A stretch of DNA of 64,000 bases from Clostridia bacterium (GTDB lineage: Bacteria > Bacillota > Clostridia > Oscillospirales > CAG-272): positions 1-64,000 of the forward strand of contig JAFUPC010000025.1 in NCBI GenBank assembly GCA_017481495.1. The letters are read 5' to 3'. Shown in pieces: positions 1 to 6,841 of the stretch. The notes below the pieces were generated by a model, which was not told the origin of the DNA, ran no database searches, and saw only the letters and a list, made by a program, of their open reading frames with translations. Made by a program: the position numbers and the translations under genes. Numbering within the stretch: the stretch's first letter is position 1; every line of letters begins with the position of its first letter.

Positions 1-93
1 ACCAAAACAGTACCAAACGGGCTGAGAACACAGAGAATACAGAGAAAAACGAAGCAAAACGAGAGAAAACTCACGGAAATTAGCCCAAAATAA
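1..93 (+). CDS. 3' end of a probable tyrosine-recombinase (integrase) gene, partial
   Basis: An open frame enters the window at base 1 and stops with TAA at 91-93, giving 30 residues that begin TKTVPNGLRT and are rich in Lys, Arg, Gln and Thr. A near-identical frame ending in a stop at the same point recurs at 1190-1366, and a strong intrinsic terminator follows at 156-191, so this reads as the true 3' end of a gene that starts left of the window. Basic tails of this kind occur at the C-terminus of integrases of clostridial mobile elements; that assignment is inferred from context, because no catalytic Arg-His-Arg-Tyr residue is inside the window. Confidence 0.4.
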   Translation, partial: TKTVPNGLRTQRIQRKTKQNERKLTEISPK

Positions 94-140
94 GGCGAAA
101 AGTAACTGTGGGAAAGAACTCGTAAGCGAGTGGGAATAAT
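1..140 (+). repeat. Direct repeat copy 1 (pairs with 1274-1412)
   Basis: About 140 bases are shared, with few differences, with 1274-1412. The repeat covers the last codons of the probable integrase, its stop codon and about 45 bases beyond it. The two copies flank the HAD phosphatase gene and could be attachment-site or recombination scars. Confidence 0.85.
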
Positions 141-155
141 ATCTATTGGCTTGCA

Positions 156-191
156 AGTGCCCGAAAATCACTGTGTTTTCGGGCACTTTTT
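156..191 (+). terminator. Intrinsic terminator after the partial integrase gene
   Basis: A perfect 12-bp stem (AGTGCCCGAAAA at 156-167, TTTTCGGGCACT at 176-187) with an 8-base loop is followed by a run of T. It lies 63 bases after the stop codon at 91-93. Confidence 0.85.
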
Positions 192-288
192 GAAAATATC
201 ATCCCGTTGATACCAAATTGATACCGTTTATCTGTTCGAAAAACGAATACCAATGGATGATTTATTAATTTTTCACAGGAGGTGGCAT

Positions 289-1050
289 ATGAAGCTGATT
301 ATTACAGACCTCGATAATACTCTGTTGCGAAGCGATAAAAGCATTTCGGAATACACCGTAAAAGTGTTTGAGAAGTGCCGAACGCAAGGATATTTAATTG
401 CTTTTGCTACTGCGCGTGCTGAAAATGCTATGGCCCGATTTGTTGAAGAAATCAAGCCGCATATTATCGTTTCTGACGGTGGTGCCACGATAAATGTCAA
501 AGGCGAAATAATATATAGAAATCTGATGGCACAGGATGATGTTGCTACTATCGTAAAGATGTGTCGTCAGTTTACAAACGACACAGGCTTAATTACCGTG
601 GAATGCGATGAAGGTTATTTTTGCAATTTTGTTCCAAGTGACCCTGATCGCCATGCAGCTTTTACTTATTCTGATTTTAAGAATTTCAGAACTCCTGCCT
701 ATAAAATAACATCGGAACTTGAAAATGACGAGTGGGTTGAAGAAATCAGCAGAACCTGTCCCAATTGCACGGTAATTAATTTTACTGGTGAAAAGTGGCG
801 TAGATTTGCTGCAAGAAATTCCGAAAAAGAAACCGCTTTGCGGATACTTGCAGATTATATAGGCATAAACATGATTGATATTATTGCATTCGGGGATGAT
901 ACTAACGATTTAGGTATGTTAAGACTTGCCGGTACGGCTGTTGCAGTTTCTAGTGCAATTGATGAAGTAAAGACGGTCTCAGATTACATTGCTGACAGTA
1001 ATGACCGAGACGGTGTTGCAAAGTTTCTAGAAACTACAATACTCACATAA
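289..1050 (+). CDS. HAD-superfamily (Cof-type) phosphatase
   Basis: A 253-residue cytosolic phosphohydrolase of the Cof/YidA-like branch of the HAD superfamily, which removes phosphate from small phosphorylated metabolites; the substrate cannot be told from sequence. The nucleophile motif is DLDNT at residues 7-11, and the C-terminal metal-binding motif is GDDTNDLGML near residue 205. The start is ATG at 289 because AGGAGG lies at 277-282; an in-frame ATG at 253 has no ribosome binding site. The gene has lower GC than the chromosome to the right and sits alone between two copies of an integrase-tail repeat, which suggests it was carried in by a mobile element. No promoter was convincing upstream. 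Confidence 0.9.
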   Translation: MKLIITDLDNTLLRSDKSISEYTVKVFEKCRTQGYLIAFATARAENAMARFVEEIKPHIIVSDGGATINVKGEIIYRNLMAQDDVATIVKMCRQFTNDTGLITVECDEGYFCNFVPSDPDRHAAFTYSDFKNFRTPAYKITSELENDEWVEEISRTCPNCTVINFTGEKWRRFAARNSEKETALRILADYIGINMIDIIAFGDDTNDLGMLRLAGTAVAVSSAIDEVKTVSDYIADSNDRDGVAKFLETTILT

Positions 1051-1085
1051 GAGGACAAGATTGCAAACCCAACAACCTAAGATAA

Positions 1086-1114
1086 TTGTTATCTTACCAA
1101 ACATGTGATATAAT
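1086..1114 (+). promoter_or_regulatory. Orphan sigma-A-type promoter
   Basis: TTGTTA (1086-1091), 17-base spacer, TATAAT (1109-1114). A purine-rich AAAAGGAG lies about 25 bases downstream, but no open frame follows; the sequence runs into the integrase-tail remnant at 1190. It probably served a gene since deleted. Confidence 0.55.
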
Positions 1115-1189
1115 GAATATGCTCTAAAAAAGGAGCACGACCTTTACATCCACCTTTGTATTCAAACATCAAAGCCAGTTGAACTGTAG

Positions 1190-1366
1190 AACAGGGCCAC
1201 GTATCAATTACTCAAAAAGAATAACGGAATTTTTCTCCGCCGATTTTTCAGAAAATTGATACCAAGCTTTGATACCAAAACAGTACCAAACGGGCTGAGA
1301 ACACAGAGAATACAGAGAAAAACGAAGCAAAACGAGCAAAATCACCGAGAAATTCGCCCAAAATAA
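1190..1366 (+). pseudogene. Integrase 3'-end remnant
   Basis: A frame of 58 codons runs from just after an in-frame TAG (1187-1189) to TAA at 1364-1366 and has no credible start codon or ribosome binding site. Its last ~30 residues match the frame at 1-93 almost residue for residue (TKTVPNGLRT and onward), and it adds an upstream stretch rich in Lys, Arg and Phe. It looks like the C-terminal tail of a phage or ICE integrase whose body was lost. The integrase identity is inferred. Confidence 0.4.
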
Positions 1367-1412
1367 GGCGAAAAGTAACTATGGGAAAGAACTCGTAAGC
1401 GAATGGAATAAT
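1274..1412 (+). repeat. Direct repeat copy 2 (pairs with 1-140)
   Basis: Repeats 1-140 with a handful of substitutions, including the same in-frame stop position and the same trailing segment ending in GGAATAAT-like sequence. The two copies are about 1.27 kb apart. Confidence 0.85.
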
Positions 1413-1803
1413 TTCGCAGGAGCAAATCTTGATTTGCTTTTGGCACATTTCCCGGCTGTAGAGCCGTAAAAGTCGTGTTTTGGCGAAGTTGTGGCAACGA
1501 TTTGGCAACAAAATTTCATTATTCATAAGTAAAGAGCTAACTGATTTAGATTAAGTCAGTTAGCTCATACAAATTAATTCCACAAAAAGAAACTCTGTTA
1601 TCTTCAAAGTTATCCTCACACAGAATTTAAGATAAAAGTATAGCTTCCTGTTCAGTATTCGTATAACCACCTCCTTAAAGCAGTTAGGCGCAGCTAACCA
1701 CTATCATACTATTTATTTTCGTCAAAATCCAGAACATATTGTAACTTTTCAAAAGAATAAGCCGATAACCCAACAGCTTTAGATTATGGGTTCTCTCTTT
1801 TGA
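1367..1803. other. Gene-free, low-GC stretch of the mobile-element scar
   Basis: No open frame with a start and ribosome binding site was found on either strand. It holds the end of direct repeat 2, a hairpin at 1534-1566, and a weak AACCCA/TGGGTT inverted repeat near 1767-1792. Base composition is AT-rich compared with the sequence right of 1992. Confidence 0.5.
1534..1566. terminator. Hairpin, possible terminator
   Basis: An 11-bp perfect stem (GAGCTAACTGA at 1534-1544, TCAGTTAGCTC at 1556-1566). Neither side has a clean T-run, so its role as a terminator is uncertain. Confidence 0.4.
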
Positions 1804-1980
1804 CTACTTAATCATCGTAACATTCAGTTGTTTTACAGCGATAAGTGATTCTTGTTTGCATTTTGGGCAATATAGCGGAAAGTTCTGTAACACGGTATCT
1901 GTTCGTATCTTCAAGCGGATTTTATTATCACACGCAGGACAAAGAACCCATTCGTAAAAACACCGCTTCTTTTTATTATG
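1804..1980 (-). pseudogene. 5'-truncated cysteine-rich KTR-domain protein
   Basis: The minus strand encodes 58 residues containing WVLCPACDNKIRLKIR and, later, FPLYCPKCKQESLI, ending in TAG at 1804-1806. Two CPxC knuckles around a KxR(L/I)KIR core are the signature of the small cysteine-rich KTR proteins carried by Tn916-like conjugative elements, often near tet(M). The frame has no ATG, GTG or TTG before the first knuckle and is closed by TAA just upstream, so the original start is gone. The truncated 5' side lies 12 bases from the stop codon of the ACT-domain gene, which marks the junction between scar and chromosome. Confidence 0.7.
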
Positions 1981-1991
1981 TTACGTTTTGC

Positions 1992-2441
1992 TTACAGCGC
2001 ATTGACCTCTTCCTGAGTCAAGAGGCGGACACCGTTTTCGGTCAGATTCCGGATAATGGCCTTGTTGTCCATTTCGTCGGAGTTGAGACGGAGGATCATC
2101 AGCGCGTTGCCGTCCAGACTGTAGTTGAACGAATACATATATTCAATGAACAGATGCTGTGCATCAATGACGGCAAGAACGCTGTCGAGTCCTGCGGGTC
2201 TGTTCGGAACGGCGGCGCAGAGCACCTGGTTCTTCATTGCCATGTAGCCTGCATCGATCAGTGCGGCGATGGCGGCGGAGAAGTCCTTTTCTCTGACAAC
2301 GATGCGTGCGATGCCGAAATTGGAGGTATCGGCGACGGAAAGTCCGAGCATATCAATGCCGGCGGAAGCCAGGACACCGGTCAGTTTGCGCAGGGTACCG
2401 CGGTTGTTTTCAAGATAAACGGAGATCTGGGTGATAAACAT
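1992..2441 (-). CDS. ACT-domain protein, partner of a phenylacetate-CoA-ligase-like enzyme
   Basis: A 149-residue cytosolic protein made of two ACT repeats: residues 1-70 (ITQISVYLENNRGTL, then the second strand around IARIVV) and about 72-145. ACT domains bind amino acids or related ligands and regulate a partner enzyme. Small ACT proteins are regularly found right after paaK-like genes in anaerobic clostridia, which suggests ligand sensing in aryl-acid metabolism. Here paaK ends 30 bases upstream on the same strand, and AAAGGAGG sits at good spacing before the ATG. The gene ends directly against the mobile-element scar. Confidence 0.88.
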   Translation of the reverse strand: MFITQISVYLENNRGTLRKLTGVLASAGIDMLGLSVADTSNFGIARIVVREKDFSAAIAALIDAGYMAMKNQVLCAAVPNRPAGLDSVLAVIDAQHLFIEYMYSFNYSLDGNALMILRLNSDEMDNKAIIRNLTENGVRLLTQEEVNAL

Positions 2442-2471
2442 GGCAGAATGCCTCCTTTATAGTTATGGAAA

Positions 2472-3794
2472 TTATTCGGTCAAACCGCGTTTGTCGATGG
2501 TGCGCTTTGCTTTGCCCTCGGAGCGCTGGATGGACTTCGGCGGGACGAGCTTGACGGTCGCGGAAATACCGACGACGGACTTGATCTGTTCCTTGATCTC
2601 GTCGCGGACACGTTCGAGGTCGGCAACTTTGTCGGAGAACATTTCATCCGTCAGCTCGACCTGGACTTCCAGCGTATCGGTGGAGTTGACACGGTCAACG
2701 ATGAGCATATAGTGCGGTGCGACACCGGAAACGCGCAGAAGTGCGGATTCGATCTGGCTCGGGAAGACGTTGACACCGCGGATGATGAGCATATCGTCGG
2801 TACGGCCCGTGATGCGGCCCATACGGACATGGGTTCTGCCGCAGGAGCAGGGTTCTTCTGTCAGAACACAGATGTCGTGCGTGCGGTAACGGATCATCGG
2901 CATACCCGTTTTGGTGATGGTCGTGAAGACAAGCTCGCCGCGCGTACCGTAGGGGAGCGGCTCTCCGGTCTCGGGGTCGATGATCTCGGCGATGACATGG
3001 TCTTCGCAGATGTGCATACCGTCCTTTGCCGGGCATTCGTAGGAAACGCCGGGGCCTGCGATCTCGGTCAGACCGTAGATATTGTATGCGTTGATGTCAA
3101 AGAGTTCTTCCAGTTTGTCACGCATTTCTTCCGTCCACGGTTCCGCGCCGAAGCATCCAGATTTCAGCTGGAATTCGCTTAAATCATAACCGAGCTCCTT
3201 GAGCGATTCACCAAGGAAAATGGCATAAGAGGGTGTGCAGCACAACATCGTTGCGCCGAGGTCGTGCATCATCATCAGCTGTCTCTGCGTGTTGCCGGAG
3301 GACATCGGAACGGTCATTGCGCCGATGCGGGTCGCACCCTGATGCGCGCCCAGACCGCCAGTGAACAGACCGTAGCCGTATGTGACCTGAACGATGTCAT
3401 CCTTTCCGCCGCCGGCTGCCGCGAGTGCGCGCGCAACCATTTCCGTCCAGACCTCAACATCGTTTTCGGTATAACCGGAGACGATCGGCTTGCCGGTTGT
3501 GCCGGAGGAACCCTGGATACGGACAATTTCGGATTTATCTGCCGCGAGCAGACCGAAGGGGAACTGGTCGCGCAGATCGGATTTGTTGGTAAACGGAAGC
3601 TTGGAAAGGTCTTCAAGCGTCTGGATGTCCTCAGGCTTCACACCCTTTGCATCCATGCGTTCCCGGTACATCGGCACCTTGTCATAAACAAGCTTTACGG
3701 TTTCTTTGAGCCTCTCGAGTTGGATTCTGTGAAGCTCGTCACGGTCCATACATTCCACGGCGGGATCATAAATTCTGGAATCGTTCTTTTTCAT
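2472..3794 (-). CDS. paaK: Phenylacetate--CoA ligase family protein
   Basis: A 440-residue member of the AMP-forming acyl-CoA ligase superfamily. It activates phenylacetate or a similar aryl acid with ATP and CoA; in anaerobes the paralogues often work with indolepyruvate:ferredoxin oxidoreductase, running in the ATP-forming direction. The P-loop-like adenylate motif is IQGSSGTTGKP near residue 94, and the C-terminal lid carries the conserved GRTDDMLIIRGVNVFPSQIE. Length is normal for PaaK. It is the first gene of a two-gene operon with the ACT protein and has its own strong promoter at 3861-3889. The iorAB genes that often accompany this pair are not in the window. Confidence 0.93.
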   Translation of the reverse strand: MKKNDSRIYDPAVECMDRDELHRIQLERLKETVKLVYDKVPMYRERMDAKGVKPEDIQTLEDLSKLPFTNKSDLRDQFPFGLLAADKSEIVRIQGSSGTTGKPIVSGYTENDVEVWTEMVARALAAAGGGKDDIVQVTYGYGLFTGGLGAHQGATRIGAMTVPMSSGNTQRQLMMMHDLGATMLCCTPSYAIFLGESLKELGYDLSEFQLKSGCFGAEPWTEEMRDKLEELFDINAYNIYGLTEIAGPGVSYECPAKDGMHICEDHVIAEIIDPETGEPLPYGTRGELVFTTITKTGMPMIRYRTHDICVLTEEPCSCGRTHVRMGRITGRTDDMLIIRGVNVFPSQIESALLRVSGVAPHYMLIVDRVNSTDTLEVQVELTDEMFSDKVADLERVRDEIKEQIKSVVGISATVKLVPPKSIQRSEGKAKRTIDKRGLTE

Positions 3795-3860
3795 GATAAT
3801 GCGGTTTCCTTTTCTGTAGCAATCGTTTTGATGAATGGGATACGTTATCCTGTTGGTATC

Positions 3861-3889
3861 ATTTTACCATATTTTATCGGTTTTGTCAA
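3861..3889 (-). promoter_or_regulatory. Promoter of paaK-ACT
   Basis: On the minus strand TTGACA (3884-3889), 17-base spacer, TAAAAT (3861-3866), ending 66 bases before the paaK start. Confidence 0.85.
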
Positions 3890-3942
3890 TGTATTTTTTG
3901 GAACTTTCCGCAGAAATTCCCGAAAATTGCAAAATAAAAGCA

Positions 3943-3986
3943 AAACCGCCCGGACAGAGGTCATGAAAATGCGTTCCGGACGGTTT
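3943..3986 (-). terminator. Terminator after ybaK
   Basis: Inverted repeat AAACCGCCCGGA / TCCGGACGGTTT with one mismatch and a 20-base loop; on the minus strand it is followed by a broken T-rich tract. It closes the ligA-obg-...-ybaK unit. Confidence 0.65.
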
Positions 3987-4029
3987 TTTATATACAAAAA
4001 TGATCGTACAAGGGCAGAATGCTCCGGTG

Positions 4030-4497
4030 TTACAGCAGCCGGCAGACATCGACCCATGCGCGGGGCGAAGCATACATATCCAGCTCCGCCGGGGTCAGCT
4101 CAATTGCGGAATTGGACGACCCGCAGGCAGGGAAGACGGTCTCAAAGCGTTTGAGGGAGTCGTCAAGATAGACTGTGACACCGTCGTTGACTGCGAACGG
4201 ACACACGCCGCCGACAGCATGACCGATGTACTGTACGACCTCCTCGGGGGTGAGCATTTTCGCTTTGACACCGAAATACGTTTTGTATTTTGCATTGTCG
4301 ACCTTGGCATCTCCGGCGGCGACAATGAGGATGGGGCCGTCCGAGGTCATGAACGACAGCGTTTTTGCGATGTGTGCCGGTGAACAGTGCAGTGCTTCTG
4401 CGGCAAGGGCAACGGTCGCGGAAGATTCGTCCAGAATCCGGATGCGGTCGGCGATGCCTTTTTCTTCAAAAAATGCGATGACTTTTTCTAGTGCCAT
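4030..4497 (-). CDS. YbaK/EbsC-family aminoacyl-tRNA deacylase
   Basis: A 155-residue protein of the YbaK/ProX editing family, which hydrolyses mischarged aminoacyl-tRNA (classically Cys- or Ala-tRNAPro). The conserved core is visible: AKTLSFMTSDGPILIVAAGDAKVD, with the Lys-Thr pair near residues 45-46, followed by GHAVGGVCPFAV, the glycine-rich substrate loop near residues 92-103. Length is typical of free-standing editing proteins. It follows the large lipoprotein gene by 72 bases on the same strand; a weak 5-bp hairpin between them is unlikely to stop transcription. Which mischarged tRNA it acts on cannot be read from sequence. Confidence 0.88.
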   Translation of the reverse strand: MALEKVIAFFEEKGIADRIRILDESSATVALAAEALHCSPAHIAKTLSFMTSDGPILIVAAGDAKVDNAKYKTYFGVKAKMLTPEEVVQYIGHAVGGVCPFAVNDGVTVYLDDSLKRFETVFPACGSSNSAIELTPAELDMYASPRAWVDVCRLL

Positions 4498-4569
4498 AAT
4501 GATATCGGTTTCCTCTGAAACGATGAGGAAGCATACTCCTTTCTTTTGCGACCGCGGGGTTGTGCGGTT

Positions 4570-6813
4570 TTAATCCTGCTGTTCTGCAAGATAAATAGAG
4601 ATCTTCGACTGCGCGATATCGAGCATATCAGAGAGCGGACGGTCGGTCATTTCAAAATAAGTCTCCCAGAACAACCGATTGACGGGAGCACCGTCGTTGA
4701 CCCTGCGGGTGACGGAATCAAGCAGTTCGATCAATGCCTGTGCATCCCCCTCCGTAACTTTCAGATGCGTTCCGTCGGCATTGGCAAGAGCAGGGTCATC
4801 GTCTTCAAACAGACGGTAAAGCGATCCCTGCACGACGACCGTATACCCTTTGAATTCCTCCGCCTGTGCAAGAAGGTCTGATCTGTAATAGGTATAACCG
4901 AACGGAATGGTGACGTATTGATATTCGCGCGACATTTCCGACAGCGGGATCGGCGTCATATCCTCCATCAGCGACTGCAGAAAATCAACGGCGATGTCTT
5001 TTGCGGAGCACGTTTCTGTGACCGCATAAAAATCCGACAGAACTGCACCCATGCAGAGCTCCCGTTCCGCATTCGGATATCCGACCGCTGTGAAGCGGTC
5101 GTAACCGCCGTACACGTTTGTCTGCTCCACAAAGGAAAATACCGTTGTGTACGGCAGATAAAGCCCGGACAGCAGGGAAGACCCCGTATTGTCCTGCATG
5201 GATTCGGAACGGGTCATCTGCTTCTCCAATGTTCCGTCATCAAACGTCGCGGTTGCCGTCGATTCATCGTAATGATCGTCCACCGCGGCAGAAAACAGCC
5301 GTTTTCCTGCAAGCGGGAGTCCGCCGGTCTCCTCGCACAGATCCAGATATTCATCCACGGTGACAGGCCCGGAAAAGACCGCCGCATCGCCGACATAACA
5401 GGTGAAAGACGGTGTCAGCGGAAACAGATATTGCGTTCCGTTCAGAAGATACGGTGTTGTGACATATGACAGAAGATCGTCATACCGGAAATCCGCATCC
5501 GACTGCATCAGCGGTGTCAGATCGCAGAACAGTCCCGACCGTTCGTAGACCGACAGCGCGGTGTCAATCGTAGAATACTGCGGCATAATGACGATATCCG
5601 GAATGTCTCCTGCGGCAATATCGGCATTGAGCGTGAGAACCCGTTCATCTTCGTCATACATCGAATAATCGCGGATGACGATCTCATGCGTTTCACACGT
5701 CCGGTTGAAGTAGAAAACCGGAAGCTGATACGAATTGCGCGTTTCAAACAGAGCAAGGACGACCTGCTCCTTTTGTATCAGCTCGTCTTTGGGGATCATC
5801 GTATAACGGGACAGCGTATGACCGCCGCCGTTTCCCGACAGATCGTCCGTGACAAGGAATGCGGTTTCGGCGTCCATCATGCAGATATTGTGAACGGAAC
5901 CTGGCAGAATGCCGGAGGAAAGCCAATCCATGATGTGCGTGACGTGTGCGGTGAGCGCGTCTCCGTCTTCCGTAAAATCAAGCGCGTACAGACCGCCGAT
6001 GGTGGTGGCGTACAGGTCGTGTCCGCCGCCCGTGAACAGGGCATCATTGTCACCGGTCGCACAGAAATCAGCTGTTTCGTCCGGATACGGGATCTTCGAT
6101 CTCGCTCCGTCTGCCGGGGAAATGCGGTACAACGCTTGTCCTGCTTCATCATAGGAGAGAAGCAAGAGTCCCGCGTCACAGACAACAATGTCGGAACCGG
6201 TCTCCCCACGCTGTGTCCAGATAAGAGACCCGTCCGCGCGGTAAGCGCAAAGACCCTCGGATGTCAGAAGTACATAGACTGTGCCGGTTTCCGCTGCAAG
6301 CGAAACCGCATCCTTGATGAGAAAGGTTTCGCCCGCCGTGGGATCGTCGGTGCGCAGGTCGTATCCGAGGTCTGCGGCTGGGGAGACGGAAAAGAGGACA
6401 TTGCTGCCTTGGCGCAGAACCGCCCAGACATCCGCATCGGTTTCGGTATACTTGGTTTCAAAGGTGATCCTCTCGCCGGTATCCAGATAAAAGGTATCCG
6501 ACACACGCGCACCGCCGTGGTACGGGTTATATAGACCTCTTTGCGGTGCCAGAGTGCTGTCCGTTTTGTGATTACCGTCCGCATCCAGCGTAAGAGGTGC
6601 ATACACATCCGAGGAGCTCTGGACAAGAATACAGAGATTCGTTCCATCCGACACCATGCCGGACGGCTCCGCCACATCCTGTCCTCTGAGGTCAATGACT
6701 TCTCCGCGGAAGATGGTGGAGCGATCGTCTTGATTGTCCACTGTTTCATCTCGGCACGACACTGCCATGCAGAGAAACAGCACCAGAATACCGATGAACA
6801 GGGAGCGCTTCAT
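4570..6813 (-). CDS. Large solute-binding lipoprotein with N-terminal beta-rich domain (paralogue A)
   Basis: A 747-residue secreted lipoprotein. A signal peptide ends in the lipobox AVSC with the lipidated Cys at residue 20. Residues ~21-345 form a beta-rich, propeller-like region with repeated LTSEGLCAYRADGSLIW-type blades; residues ~348-747 resemble the extracellular solute-binding proteins of sugar ABC transporters (IVIRDYSMYDEDE, then AADIAAGDIPDIV-type and FRYDDLLSYVTTPY segments, C-terminus SIYLAEQ). Three paralogues lie in tandem at 16399-23608 with the same order. It follows a GH99-like hydrolase by 28 bases and has no permease gene beside it. A sensing or capture role for a sugar is inferred; the ligand is unknown. 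Confidence 0.8.
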   Translation of the reverse strand: MKRSLFIGILVLFLCMAVSCRDETVDNQDDRSTIFRGEVIDLRGQDVAEPSGMVSDGTNLCILVQSSSDVYAPLTLDADGNHKTDSTLAPQRGLYNPYHGGARVSDTFYLDTGERITFETKYTETDADVWAVLRQGSNVLFSVSPAADLGYDLRTDDPTAGETFLIKDAVSLAAETGTVYVLLTSEGLCAYRADGSLIWTQRGETGSDIVVCDAGLLLLSYDEAGQALYRISPADGARSKIPYPDETADFCATGDNDALFTGGGHDLYATTIGGLYALDFTEDGDALTAHVTHIMDWLSSGILPGSVHNICMMDAETAFLVTDDLSGNGGGHTLSRYTMIPKDELIQKEQVVLALFETRNSYQLPVFYFNRTCETHEIVIRDYSMYDEDERVLTLNADIAAGDIPDIVIMPQYSTIDTALSVYERSGLFCDLTPLMQSDADFRYDDLLSYVTTPYLLNGTQYLFPLTPSFTCYVGDAAVFSGPVTVDEYLDLCEETGGLPLAGKRLFSAAVDDHYDESTATATFDDGTLEKQMTRSESMQDNTGSSLLSGLYLPYTTVFSFVEQTNVYGGYDRFTAVGYPNAERELCMGAVLSDFYAVTETCSAKDIAVDFLQSLMEDMTPIPLSEMSREYQYVTIPFGYTYYRSDLLAQAEEFKGYTVVVQGSLYRLFEDDDPALANADGTHLKVTEGDAQALIELLDSVTRRVNDGAPVNRLFWETYFEMTDRPLSDMLDIAQSKISIYLAEQQD

Positions 6814-6841
6814 GGGAATCTCTCCTTTTTTATTATGTAGT

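Noticed and set aside
4551-4568. Terminator between lipoprotein A and ybaK
   Set aside because: A 5-bp ACCGC/GCGGT hairpin without a T-run on the minus strand; too weak to call.
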